A stretch of DNA of 8,895 nt from Bacillota bacterium (lineage in GTDB: Bacteria; Bacillota; Clostridia; Peptostreptococcales; Anaerovoracaceae), in contig JAAWDW010000080.1 of assembly GCA_022793975.1 (NCBI GenBank), positions 1 to 8,895 on the forward strand, in the 5' to 3' direction. Of this stretch, positions 1 through 7,499 are shown in pieces; positions within the stretch are counted from its first letter, which is position 1, and every line of letters starts with the position of its first letter. The position numbers and the translations under genes are program-made. The notes beneath the pieces are model-generated. The model did no database searches. It had not been told where the DNA came from and saw only the letters and a list, made by a program, of their open reading frames with translations.

Positions 1-1356
1 AATGCAAATGCCGAGGTCGGTCCGGTAAAACTTCTCGTGGTGACACTCGGAGGAGTAATTCTCGGCTTAATATTTACAGCACTTATAAGAAAATATTTTG
101 TAGTTACAAAAGAGCTTCCATATCCGATGGGACAAGCAGCAGCGGAGATGCTTACGGTCGGAGATTCTGGGGGCGGCAAGGCAAAGACACTTTTCGCTTC
201 CATGGGTCTTGCAGCACTGTTTGCGGCGCTGCGCGATGGCTCACAGGTGACCGGTAGAACACCGCTTTTTCCGAGCGCTGTATTCAGCGGCAAAATGGGT
301 GCGTACGGAGCCTCGGTCGGTATCTGGTTTTCTCCTATGCTGATATCGGTAGGTTACCTCATAGGACCGATAGCGCTGGGTATTTGGTTTCTCGGCGCCG
401 TTATAGGTGATTTTGGTATTATGTTCGGCAGCCAGGCGGCAGGTATATTCGATATGCAGACGGCAGCAAGTATAAAATCGTCGCTCGGAATCGGTCTTAT
501 GGTAGGCACCGGTATAGGTATACTGCTTAAAGGCATACTACCGAAAGCAAAAGAAATATTCGGTCCTATGTTCAGCAAGAAGAGTCTCGGCGATGCTATT
601 GTGCCGATGCGCTGGGCACCGATAGTTATGGTGCTGGCGGCATTCCTTTTTACAGGCGTGCTGAAAATGGGTATAATCGCGTCAATTATAACAATTCTCG
701 GAGTTTGGCTTGCAACCGCTATGTCTGCACAGTGCGTTGGGCAGTCCGGTATAAATCCAATGGAAATATTCGGTATAATAGTTTTAATAGCGGCAAAAGC
801 CGTGAGCAGCATAGGACAGACGGAGGCATTTTTTGTAGCGGCGATAGTCGCTGTTGCCTGCGGACTTGTCGGTGATGTTATGAACGATTTTAAGGCCGGA
901 TATATCCTAAAAACAGATCCGAAAGCGCAATGGTATGCGGAAGTTGTCGGTTCTCTCATTGGAGCTGCTGTTTCGGTAGGCGTACTTTATGTTATATTAA
1001 AGGCTTACGGACCTGCGGCTTTCGGCTCGGAAGAATTTCCTGCGGCACAGGCGAGCGCAGTTGCGGCTATGGTAGGCGGTATTTCACATATGCCTGCTTT
1101 CATAACAGGACTTGTCATTGCAGTGATTTTGTATTTTGTAAACTTTCCGGTAATGACGCTGGGACTCGGCGTATATCTTCCGTTTTATATGTCGGCAACG
1201 GCGTTTATCGGCGGAGCGCTTAGATTTATACTTGATAAATTTGCACCAAAAGTAGAAGAAAGCGGTACCGGAAGCATCGTGGCATCGGGAGTGCTTGGCG
1301 GCGAAGCTATTGTCGGCGTTGTGATAGCGCTTATAGTTGCGGTACAGATATTATAG
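1..1356 (+). CDS. OPT-family oligopeptide transporter, C-terminal part (5' truncated by window)
   Basis: Integral membrane transporter of the OPT (oligopeptide transporter) family, which brings small peptides, or metal-chelate complexes in the YSL branch, into the cell, probably by proton coupling. The frame is open from base 1, so the GTG codons at 37 and 40 are internal, and 451 residues are visible. Family marks are ELPYP (109-126) followed by an Ala-rich helix, NPMEIFG in the middle, GDVMNDFKAGY (871-903; compare the family's GDxxxDLKxGY), and GVYLPFYMSA (1168-1197) ahead of the final helices. The rest is a run of Gly/Ala/Ile/Val-rich membrane segments. Bacterial members usually exceed 550 residues, so an N-terminal part with several helices is missing. 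A peptidase follows 71 bases downstream, which fits peptide uptake. The substrate cannot be read from the sequence. The family call is firm and the peptide role is inferred. Confidence 0.9.
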   Translation, partial: NANAEVGPVKLLVVTLGGVILGLIFTALIRKYFVVTKELPYPMGQAAAEMLTVGDSGGGKAKTLFASMGLAALFAALRDGSQVTGRTPLFPSAVFSGKMGAYGASVGIWFSPMLISVGYLIGPIALGIWFLGAVIGDFGIMFGSQAAGIFDMQTAASIKSSLGIGLMVGTGIGILLKGILPKAKEIFGPMFSKKSLGDAIVPMRWAPIVMVLAAFLFTGVLKMGIIASIITILGVWLATAMSAQCVGQSGINPMEIFGIIVLIAAKAVSSIGQTEAFFVAAIVAVACGLVGDVMNDFKAGYILKTDPKAQWYAEVVGSLIGAAVSVGVLYVILKAYGPAAFGSEEFPAAQASAVAAMVGGISHMPAFITGLVIAVILYFVNFPVMTLGLGVYLPFYMSATAFIGGALRFILDKFAPKVEESGTGSIVASGVLGGEAIVGVVIALIVAVQIL

Positions 1357-1385
1357 TGCATATCAGGTATAAAAGTGCTGGTAGG

Positions 1386-1404
1386 AAAGTGATAATATCA
1401 TTTT
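1386..1404. promoter_or_regulatory. Imperfect 19-bp dyad overlapping a possible extended -10
   Basis: AAAgTGATAaTATCAtTTT pairs at 8 of 9 positions around a central A. The inner part also reads as TG-N-TAATAT (1390-1398), an extended -10 shape that would start transcription near 1405, just ahead of the Shine-Dalgarno of the peptidase gene. No good -35 box lies 16-18 bases upstream. It could be an operator over a promoter for the peptidase gene, or chance in AT-rich DNA. It lacks the GC stem and T-run of a terminator. Confidence 0.25.
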
Positions 1405-1427
1405 AAGCGCCAAACAGGAGAATTTGT

Positions 1428-2405
1428 ATGAATAACTTAAAAGAAATAGATATAAGAGATATTGAAGGATTTTTGATAGGCAACGCCGAAAACAAAGAAA
1501 CTGCCACAGGCTGTACGGCGATTATCTGTCCGGACGGGGCTTTTGCAGGTGCGGATGTACGCGGAGGCGGACCGGCAACAAGAGAAACCGATGTATTAAA
1601 GCCTGTTAATATGATAGAACAGATACACTGTGTAATGCTTTCCGGAGGAAGCGCTTTCGGGCTTGCTGCGGGAGACGGGGCGATGCAGTATCTCGGTGAA
1701 AAAGGATACGGATTTGAAACGGGATTTGGAAATGTACCCATAGTGTGCGGAGCATCACTTTTTGATCTTGCAACAGGTGACGGCAGTGTACGTCCCGACA
1801 AAGCTATGGGATACGAAGCTTGTCGTGCGGCCTTTGAAGAAAAACCTCTTATGCAGGGTAATTTCGGAGCCGGTACAGGAGCTACAGTAGGCAAATATCT
1901 CGGACCCGAAAGAATGATGAAAAGCGGGCTTGGAATTTATGCTGTAGAACTCGGCAATATAAAATGCGGAGCCGTTGTTGCTGTAAACTGCCTTGGTGAT
2001 GTTACGGATACAGAAACCGGCAAGAAACTGGCAGGAATAATGAATGAAGACGGTACAGCACTTGCTTCCACGTGCGATATAATGCTTGACGAAATAGGAG
2101 CAGGCAGAAATGTGTTTACGGGAAATACTACAATAGGCTGTATTTTGACAAATGTAAAATTGACAAAAAGCCAATGCAGTAAACTGGCGCAGATAACGCA
2201 CAATGCTTATGCGAGAGCGATATCTCCCGTGCATACATCCGCCGACGGGGATACAATATTTGTTATGACGACAGGCAAATATGATGCTTCGCCGGATTCG
2301 CTGGGAGTGCTTACAGTAAAAGTTATGGAAAAAGCGATAGCGAGAGCCGTAATTAATGCCGAATCGGCGTATGGTATAAAATCTGTTTCGGATTTGAAAA
2401 AATAA
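1428..2405 (+). CDS. P1 family (DmpA/NylC-like) self-processing peptidase
   Basis: Member of the P1/S58 family (L-aminopeptidase/D-esterase DmpA, beta-aminopeptidase BapA, nylon-oligomer hydrolase NylC). These are N-terminal-nucleophile hydrolases made as one chain that cuts itself into alpha and beta subunits and then removes N-terminal residues from peptides or related amides. The 325 residues fit the family. Visible marks are LSGGSAFGLAAGDG (71-84), GNFGAGTGATVGK (144-156), GNTTIG (232-237) and SPVHTSADGDTIF (266-278). By analogy with the Asn-Thr cut of NylC, cleavage should fall between Asn233 and Thr234, leaving Thr234 as the nucleophile of a beta chain of about 92 residues. There is no signal peptide, so it is probably cytoplasmic. 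An AGGAG at 1416-1420, seven bases before the ATG, supports the start. The preceding OPT transporter suggests it digests imported peptides. Exact substrate is unknown. Confidence 0.9.
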   Translation: MNNLKEIDIRDIEGFLIGNAENKETATGCTAIICPDGAFAGADVRGGGPATRETDVLKPVNMIEQIHCVMLSGGSAFGLAAGDGAMQYLGEKGYGFETGFGNVPIVCGASLFDLATGDGSVRPDKAMGYEACRAAFEEKPLMQGNFGAGTGATVGKYLGPERMMKSGLGIYAVELGNIKCGAVVAVNCLGDVTDTETGKKLAGIMNEDGTALASTCDIMLDEIGAGRNVFTGNTTIGCILTNVKLTKSQCSKLAQITHNAYARAISPVHTSADGDTIFVMTTGKYDASPDSLGVLTVKVMEKAIARAVINAESAYGIKSVSDLKK

Positions 2406-2449
2406 ATAGAAATGACAGCTAATATATAAATTTTGGGGCAAAACTATAC

Positions 2450-2454
2450 GAGGA
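2450..2454 (+). promoter_or_regulatory. Shine-Dalgarno GAGGA fixing the sigma factor start at ATG 2460
   Basis: GAGGA sits five bases before ATG 2460. The same frame also has an upstream TTG at 2433, which would add nine residues, but no purine-rich site stands at the right distance before it. The ATG is therefore preferred. Confidence 0.7.
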
Positions 2455-2459
2455 AACAA

Positions 2460-3053
2460 ATGAGAGACGCAGCAGAAGAACGCATCCTTATACAGAAAGC
2501 GGCCGAGGGTGATAAAGACAGCTTTGAAACCCTGATTTTGTCGTGCAAGGATAAGGCTTACGGCATAGCGTTTCGTTATCTAAAAAATGAAGAGGATGCT
2601 ATGGATGCTCTTCAGGAAAGTTTCATAAAAATATATAAAGGGCTGTCAAGCTTTAATTTTGAAAGTAAATTTGATACTTGGGTATATCGTATTGTTACCA
2701 ATGTCTGCAATGATCTTTATCGTAAAAATAAAAAAAATTCCAAGCTTGTAAGCATATCCGGCAGTTACAGCAGCGATGAAGACAGTGCCGAACTTGACAT
2801 AACGGATAGAAGAGAAGGACCGGAAGCGCTCAGTGTCAGAAAAGATGAAAGCAGATATATTATTAAATGCCTCGATATGCTTGCTGATGAACATCGTGAA
2901 GTGATAATACTCAGAGATATAAAAGGATTTTCATATGAAGAAATTTCCGAGATACTGGATTGTTCTCTCGGTACGGTGAAATCAAGGATATCACGGGCGA
3001 GACTGAGACTTAAAGATATATATCTTGAGGGCAAAAACAAAAAAGAGTTTTAA
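2460..3053 (+). CDS. ECF (group 4) RNA polymerase sigma factor
   Basis: Alternative sigma factor of the RpoE/SigW type, directing core RNA polymerase to a small regulon, usually in response to envelope stress. The 197-residue chain has the standard two-domain form. Region 2 runs from about 20 to 90 and includes the -10 recognition segment (DAMDALQESFIKIY, 46-59, then FDTWVYRIVTN, 71-81). A variable acidic, Ser-rich linker spans about 95-120. Region 4 runs from about 127 to 187, with the -35-binding helix-turn-helix FSYEEISEILDCSLGTVKSR (157-176). There is no C-terminal extension. Its partner is the zinc-finger anti-sigma gene 97 bases downstream. No ECF-type box lies in the 54 bases upstream. 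The TAATATATAA there may be a weak housekeeping -10, or the gene may be read through from the peptidase gene. Family certain; stimulus and regulon unknown. Confidence 0.95.
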   Translation: MRDAAEERILIQKAAEGDKDSFETLILSCKDKAYGIAFRYLKNEEDAMDALQESFIKIYKGLSSFNFESKFDTWVYRIVTNVCNDLYRKNKKNSKLVSISGSYSSDEDSAELDITDRREGPEALSVRKDESRYIIKCLDMLADEHREVIILRDIKGFSYEEISEILDCSLGTVKSRISRARLRLKDIYLEGKNKKEF

Positions 3054-3055
3054 AC

Positions 3056-3105
3056 AAAAATTTTTATTTATTTTAAGGAACAAACGGAAACTGAAGATCG
3101 TCTTA
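3056..3105 (+). promoter_or_regulatory. Candidate ECF-type promoter with upstream A/T (UP-like) tract, for the anti-sigma gene
   Basis: GGAAC (3077-3081) is separated by 17 bases from CGTC (3099-3102), followed by TTATAT. This matches the ECF pattern of an AAC-centred -35 and a CGT/GTC -10, as in E. coli sigma-E (GGAACTT, then GTCTAA) and the Bacillus SigW/SigX/SigM group. An A/T-only tract with A5T5 at 3056-3065 lies directly upstream of the -35, where an UP element would sit. Transcription would begin around 3108-3112, about 30 bases before the Shine-Dalgarno at 3139. Recognition by the sigma factor encoded just upstream is inferred, as autoregulation is usual in the family. Confidence 0.55.
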
Positions 3106-3150
3106 TATATGAAAAGGGGATCAGAATAGATTGATGAAAGGAGAAGGACT

Positions 3151-4179
3151 ATGAAGTGCAGTGAAATAAGGGAACTTTTGTCCCTTTATATTGACAATAT
3201 GCTTGAAAGCAGTCTCAGGGAAGAAGTATCTGCACACATAGATACCTGTCCTTCGTGCAGAAACGAATATGAAGAACTTGTTTCTGTTGTGAAAATGCTG
3301 TCGGAACTTCCGGAAGTGACAATTTCTTCTGATTTTGACAGAAGACTGCGTGAAGCGCTTGATGCGGAAACGGACGCCGAAAAAGCAAAAGATGAATATG
3401 AGACTGTGAGAATCGCAAGGAAAAAGAAAATAAAAAAGATATCTTCATTGTGTGCGATTTTTGTTGTTGGAATATTTGCGCTTGCAATGTATAATAATAT
3501 TGACCGGTTGATACCCGGAAATGATGCAGATGAAATGATGCTTTCGTCTGAGTATGAATGCAGTCAGAATACTTACGGTATTTTGAACGATGTGTGCGAT
3601 TACAGTTCCGCAAACGGCGTGACTAAAAAGTCGACCGTTGAAGACACAGTGGAGGACACAGGAGAAGTGCCTGAATACCGATATAATGCTGCGGAATACG
3701 GAGCTGCGGCAAATGAGATTGCTCCTGTAAATGAGACTGCGGCAGGTGCAGAGCCGAGTGCGGGGCATGAGAATGAAGCTTTGACGGATGAGCAGTCTCA
3801 GTATATGGATGATGTACTGCCGATGAGCGCGGACGAAACAAATCCTGCGGCAGTATCTGCAGAAGGCGAAAATCCGGTAAGCAGGGGTGCTGATTCTGTG
3901 CCGCCGCTTTACGTACCTGTAAAGGGATTTTCAGTAACTCAGGGGGCAATATCGGATGCAAGAGATTCTGTTGCCATCAGATATTATATGCGTGCACTTG
4001 AAAAGGCACTTGAAGATACATCATTTGAGATACTTATGTGCGAAAGCAAAGGCGATGGAATTTGGAGTTTTGAAATAGACTTGGTATCAACTGACGAAAG
4101 CGGAAATGAAATACATGAGTATGTGACATATTACGGTCAGGACGGTACACTATGGAGAGAAACAGGAACGGAAGAATAG
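3151..4179 (+). CDS. Membrane-anchored ZAS-type anti-sigma factor (zf-HC2)
   Basis: Anti-sigma factor that should hold the upstream ECF sigma factor inactive at the membrane until a signal releases it. The N-terminal cytoplasmic anti-sigma domain (1-70) carries His29-x3-Cys33-x2-Cys36, the zinc-binding ZAS motif, plus Cys3. A Lys-rich stretch (91-97) precedes one membrane helix at about 98-113, giving an N-in, C-out topology. Outside the membrane is an acidic Ala/Glu/Ser/Pro-rich region of low complexity (about 125-250), then a more ordered end (about 251-342) that I cannot assign to a family and that may be the sensor. At 342 residues it is longer than minimal anti-sigma factors. AGGAG at 3139-3143, seven bases before the ATG, supports the start. 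The gene has its own candidate ECF promoter, and its last 28 bases overlap polA. That it partners this sigma factor is inferred from position. Confidence 0.88.
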   Translation: MKCSEIRELLSLYIDNMLESSLREEVSAHIDTCPSCRNEYEELVSVVKMLSELPEVTISSDFDRRLREALDAETDAEKAKDEYETVRIARKKKIKKISSLCAIFVVGIFALAMYNNIDRLIPGNDADEMMLSSEYECSQNTYGILNDVCDYSSANGVTKKSTVEDTVEDTGEVPEYRYNAAEYGAAANEIAPVNETAAGAEPSAGHENEALTDEQSQYMDDVLPMSADETNPAAVSAEGENPVSRGADSVPPLYVPVKGFSVTQGAISDARDSVAIRYYMRALEKALEDTSFEILMCESKGDGIWSFEIDLVSTDESGNEIHEYVTYYGQDGTLWRETGTEE

Positions 4180-6890
4180 TAATTATAGACGGAAACAGTT
4201 TAATAAACAGGGCATATTATGCTATGCAGCGCCCGATGATAACAAAAGGAGGACTGTACACACACGGCGTGTACGGTTTTCTTAATATGCTGACAAAAAT
4301 ATTTAAGGACTATGAACCTGAATATATTGGCGTGACATTTGACAGAAAAGCACCGACATTCAGACACCTTGAATACGATGCGTATAAGGCGGGCAGAAAA
4401 AAGATGTCTCCAGAACTTGCTATGCAGTTGCCGCTCCTGAAAGATGTGCTAGCTGCAATGAATATAAAAATGCTTGAAATAGACGGTTTTGAAGCGGATG
4501 ATATAATAGGTACGGTGACAAAGCGTGCCGAAGAAGAAGGTCTTGAGCCGTACATCATAACCGGAGACAAGGACGAGCTGCAGCTTGCCAGCGATATTAC
4601 AAAAGTTATAATAACCCGCAAAGGCATTTCCGAGTTTGAAATGTACGATAGACAGGCGATGATCGACAAGTATGGCTTTACGCCGGAGCAGTTTATTGAT
4701 TTCAAAGGACTTATGGGTGATCAGTCTGACAATATACCGGGACTTCCCGGAGTGGGAGAAAAAACTGCGACAAAGCTGATCTTGGAATACGGAAGCGTGG
4801 AAAATCTGATAGCAAGCACAGACTCAATGCCGGCGGGAAAGCTGAAAGACAAAATTGAAGAAAATGCACCGCTTGCTGTTATGAGCAAAAGACTGGCGAC
4901 GATAAACACAAGCGTGCCTATTGAGATTGATTTTGATGAGTTTAAGACGGAAGAACCGGATTACGATGCTCTCATAGAGATATACAAGAAACTTGAATTT
5001 AATAGTTTTCTTAAGAAAATGAAATACAATGGCGAGCGTGCCGCTGCTGTTTCCGATACGGAGACAAGCGCGGAAAAGCTTAAGGAGAAACAAATCGAGA
5101 AAATTATAGTTACAGGTAACGAGGCGCTTAGTGCACTGGCAGAAGATGCGGAAAATGAAGGCGAGGTTGTCATAAAAGTACTTTCGGATAACAGTCATAC
5201 TTCGCTGCCGTTTATTTACGGTATGGGTATTCTCGTAAAAAATAAATTTTATTATATAGACGGTACACAGCGAGATTTTATGAGAGATGCCGCCTCTTTG
5301 CTTGTTTCTTCCGCAGGCAAAAAGTGTATCGGTATATCGGGGCATGATCTCAAGAGGGATTACTATGCGCTTATGTCGGTATTTGAGGATTGTCTTGAAA
5401 ACGAAAGAGAAAGCTTATTTTATACAAAGTTCGATACTGCTGTAGCGGCTTATCTTCTTGAGCCTTCAAGGAGCTCATACAGCATCAAAGTGCTGGCATA
5501 CGAGTATTTTCATGAGGAAATAGAGGAAGATGATAAATTTATCTCCGAAAATTCGCAGATAGGGCTTTTCGGAAATGAAAGCGATAAATTCTGCGACTAC
5601 TGTCTCAGACAATGCTGTATTGCAGAAGCGCTTACAGATATATTTAAAAATAAGATTGAAAATGAGCAGCTTGAAAATGTACTTTATGAAGCGGAGCTGC
5701 CTTTGATAGAGATCCTTGCGCATATGGAAGTACAGGGATTTAAAGTGGATAAAAACGAGCTTAACGCAATAGGAAGTGACATTTCTGCAGGAATAGAGAA
5801 GATATCATCAGAAATATATGAACTTGCAGGTGAAAATTTTAACATAAATTCACCGCAGCAGCTGGGAAATATATTATTTGAAAAGCTTGAGCTTCCGGCA
5901 GGCAAGAAAACAAAAAAAGGATATTCCACAAACGCAGAAATACTTGAAAAACTGCGCGATAAGCATCCTATTATAGATTTGATACTGGAATACCGTATGC
6001 TTTCCAAGCTTAAGAGCACGTATATAGACGGACTCATTCCGCTCATAGCCGAAGACGGTAAGATACACGCGCATTTTCAGCAGACTGTTACCGCAACAGG
6101 CAGAATAAGCTGTACAGAACCGAATCTGCAGAATATACCGATAAGGCAGGAGCTTGGAAGAACGCTGAGAAAAGCGTTTACTCCGTATAAAAGCGAAGAT
6201 TTGCTGACAGGTGCGGATTATTCACAGATAGAGTTGAGGGTACTTGCTCATTTGTCCGGTGATGAACACCTCAAAAATGCCTTTAATGCAGGGGAGGATA
6301 TCCACAGGAGCACGGCGGCAAAAGTGTTCGATGTTCCTCAGGATGAAGTAACACCGCAGGAAAGAAGTGCGGCCAAAGCTGTAAACTTTGGAGTAATATA
6401 CGGTATGAGCAGTTTCGGACTCTCCTCTGAAATCAATGTTTCAAGAAAAGAAGCAGAGCGCTATATAAGCGAGTATTTTAAAAGATTCCCTGATGTAAAG
6501 GAATTTATGGATAAACAGGTTGAAGACTGCCGCAGACAGGGATATCTTGAAACAATGCTGGGCAGAAGAAGATATATTCCGGAGATAAGCGCATCATCGT
6601 ATATGGTGAGACAGCTGGGAGAGCGCCTGGCAATGAACAGTCCTATACAAGGTAGCGCGGCGGATATAATAAAACTTGCTATGATAGCGGTCTACAGGAA
6701 ACTGAGGAGCGAAAAACTTGCTTCGAAACTCATACTTCAAGTACATGACGAACTTATAATAGAAACGGCGGCTGCTGAAAAGGAAACCGTTGCCTTGCTG
6801 CTTAAGGAATGTATGGAAAACGTGATGAACATTGATGTAAAACTGTCGGTATCCGTAAGTTCGGGCGGTAATTGGTATGAACTCAAATAG
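4152..6890 (+). CDS. polA: DNA polymerase I (5' nuclease active, 3'-5' exonuclease degenerate)
   Basis: Family A polymerase that fills gaps in excision repair and removes RNA primers from Okazaki fragments. The 912 residues match the family. The 5' nuclease domain (about 7-295) keeps its metal ligands: Asp13 in IIDGNS, EADDI (114-118), GDKDEL (138-143) and GLMGDQSDNIPG (186-197), followed by the DNA-binding GLPGVGEKTATK (197-208). The 3'-5' exonuclease-like domain (about 315-500) has lost the Asp-x-Glu of Exo I and the Asp of Exo III, so proofreading is probably absent, as in Taq and Bacillus enzymes. The polymerase domain (about 510-912) has motif A GADYSQIELR (687-696, Asp689), motif B with Arg738, Lys742, Phe746 and Tyr750, and motif C VHDE (864-867). 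The ATG at 4152 lies inside the anti-sigma gene. No later in-frame start precedes the conserved IIDGNS, and AGGA at 4139-4142 serves it. Confidence 0.97.
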   Translation: MERNRNGRIVIIDGNSLINRAYYAMQRPMITKGGLYTHGVYGFLNMLTKIFKDYEPEYIGVTFDRKAPTFRHLEYDAYKAGRKKMSPELAMQLPLLKDVLAAMNIKMLEIDGFEADDIIGTVTKRAEEEGLEPYIITGDKDELQLASDITKVIITRKGISEFEMYDRQAMIDKYGFTPEQFIDFKGLMGDQSDNIPGLPGVGEKTATKLILEYGSVENLIASTDSMPAGKLKDKIEENAPLAVMSKRLATINTSVPIEIDFDEFKTEEPDYDALIEIYKKLEFNSFLKKMKYNGERAAAVSDTETSAEKLKEKQIEKIIVTGNEALSALAEDAENEGEVVIKVLSDNSHTSLPFIYGMGILVKNKFYYIDGTQRDFMRDAASLLVSSAGKKCIGISGHDLKRDYYALMSVFEDCLENERESLFYTKFDTAVAAYLLEPSRSSYSIKVLAYEYFHEEIEEDDKFISENSQIGLFGNESDKFCDYCLRQCCIAEALTDIFKNKIENEQLENVLYEAELPLIEILAHMEVQGFKVDKNELNAIGSDISAGIEKISSEIYELAGENFNINSPQQLGNILFEKLELPAGKKTKKGYSTNAEILEKLRDKHPIIDLILEYRMLSKLKSTYIDGLIPLIAEDGKIHAHFQQTVTATGRISCTEPNLQNIPIRQELGRTLRKAFTPYKSEDLLTGADYSQIELRVLAHLSGDEHLKNAFNAGEDIHRSTAAKVFDVPQDEVTPQERSAAKAVNFGVIYGMSSFGLSSEINVSRKEAERYISEYFKRFPDVKEFMDKQVEDCRRQGYLETMLGRRRYIPEISASSYMVRQLGERLAMNSPIQGSAADIIKLAMIAVYRKLRSEKLASKLILQVHDELIIETAAAEKETVALLLKECMENVMNIDVKLSVSVSSGGNWYELK

Positions 6891-6894
6891 AAAC

Positions 6895-6900
6895 AGGTGA
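6895..6900 (+). promoter_or_regulatory. Shine-Dalgarno AGGTGA fixing the coaE start at ATG 6906
   Basis: AGGTGA stands five bases before ATG 6906. The in-frame GTG at 6897 lies inside this site and would add three residues (MKH) with no site of its own. The ATG also gives the usual N-terminus of the family, MKIIGLTGG. Confidence 0.75.
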
Positions 6901-6905
6901 AGCAT

Positions 6906-7499
6906 ATGAAGATAATAGGACTTACGGGCGGTATTGGATCCGGTAAATCCACAGTATCGGCATATTTATCCGAAAATGCAGGACTTATGATAATAGATGC
7001 CGATAGAATAGCGCACGAGATAACGGAGCCGGGGAATGAAACTCTTGTTAAGATAGAAGAAGTGTTCGGAAGCGATATTATAAGAGATGACGGCACTCTT
7101 GACAGAAGGGGTCTTGCCGGTATAGTTTTTTCTTCGGAAGAGAAAAAAACGATTCTTGAAGAAATTACCCACAAAGCGATAAGGGAAGAAATAGACAGGC
7201 TGCTAAAAAAAGCATTTGCGGCAAATGAGCCTGCCGTTATAATAGATGCACCGCTTCTTCTTGAGTCGGGACTTCATACGATATGTGATATTGTGTGGGC
7301 TGTCGGCGCCGAAAAAGAAGTTCGTGTAAAGCGCGCCGCGGCAAGAGACGGCATTACAGAAGATGAAATAAGAGCAAGAATGGCAAGACAGATGAGTGAT
7401 GAAGAGCGTGCCCAGCACGCTGATGAAATTATAGATAATTCAGGAGATAAGGAGACGCTTTATCGGCAAATAGAGCGGTTGATTCAAAAGTATGTTTAA
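6906..7499 (+). CDS. coaE: Dephospho-CoA kinase
   Basis: Catalyses the last step of coenzyme A synthesis, ATP-dependent phosphorylation of the 3'-hydroxyl of dephospho-CoA, in the cytoplasm. The 197 residues match the usual length of about 200. The P-loop is GGIGSGKS (8-15), followed by DADR (31-34), which contacts substrate and metal. DAPLLLESG (114-122) corresponds to the family's D-x-PLLFE. The lid and C-terminal part carry RMARQMSDEER (158-168) and ADEIIDNSG (172-180), matching the RxxxQ and A-D-x-x-I-x-N-x-G family pattern. It starts 15 bases after polA and its last codons overlap the next gene by 8 bases, so co-transcription and translational coupling are likely. A polA-coaE pairing is common in Firmicutes. 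No signs of damage. Confidence 0.97.
   Translation: MKIIGLTGGIGSGKSTVSAYLSENAGLMIIDADRIAHEITEPGNETLVKIEEVFGSDIIRDDGTLDRRGLAGIVFSSEEKKTILEEITHKAIREEIDRLLKKAFAANEPAVIIDAPLLLESGLHTICDIVWAVGAEKEVRVKRAAARDGITEDEIRARMARQMSDEERAQHADEIIDNSGDKETLYRQIERLIQKYV

Noticed and set aside
354..959. Long minus-strand open frame (about 200 codons) opposite the OPT transporter gene
   Set aside because: It lies wholly inside a clearly coding plus-strand gene, has no recognisable domain and no ribosome-binding site, and its Ile/Pro/Ser-rich composition is what the reverse of membrane-protein codons gives.
1403..1894. Minus-strand open frame opposite the P1 peptidase gene
   Set aside because: It is the antisense shadow of conserved family motifs on the plus strand. 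Its Pro/Ser-rich product has no family look.
2394..2425. TTGAAA (2394-2399) with TAATAT (2420-2425) as a housekeeping promoter for the sigma gene
   Set aside because: The spacing is 20 bases, too long for a normal promoter, and no better pair was found. It is left as a remark in the sigma gene entry.
2433..2459. TTG at 2433 as the sigma factor start
   Set aside because: There is no Shine-Dalgarno at the right spacing, whereas ATG 2460 has GAGGA five bases before it. Conserved region 2 is unaffected either way.
3054..3076. A/T-rich stretch with A5T5 after the sigma gene, considered as an intrinsic terminator
   Set aside because: There is no GC-containing stem, only A/T self-complementarity. 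Its place directly before a GGAAC box fits an UP-like element better.
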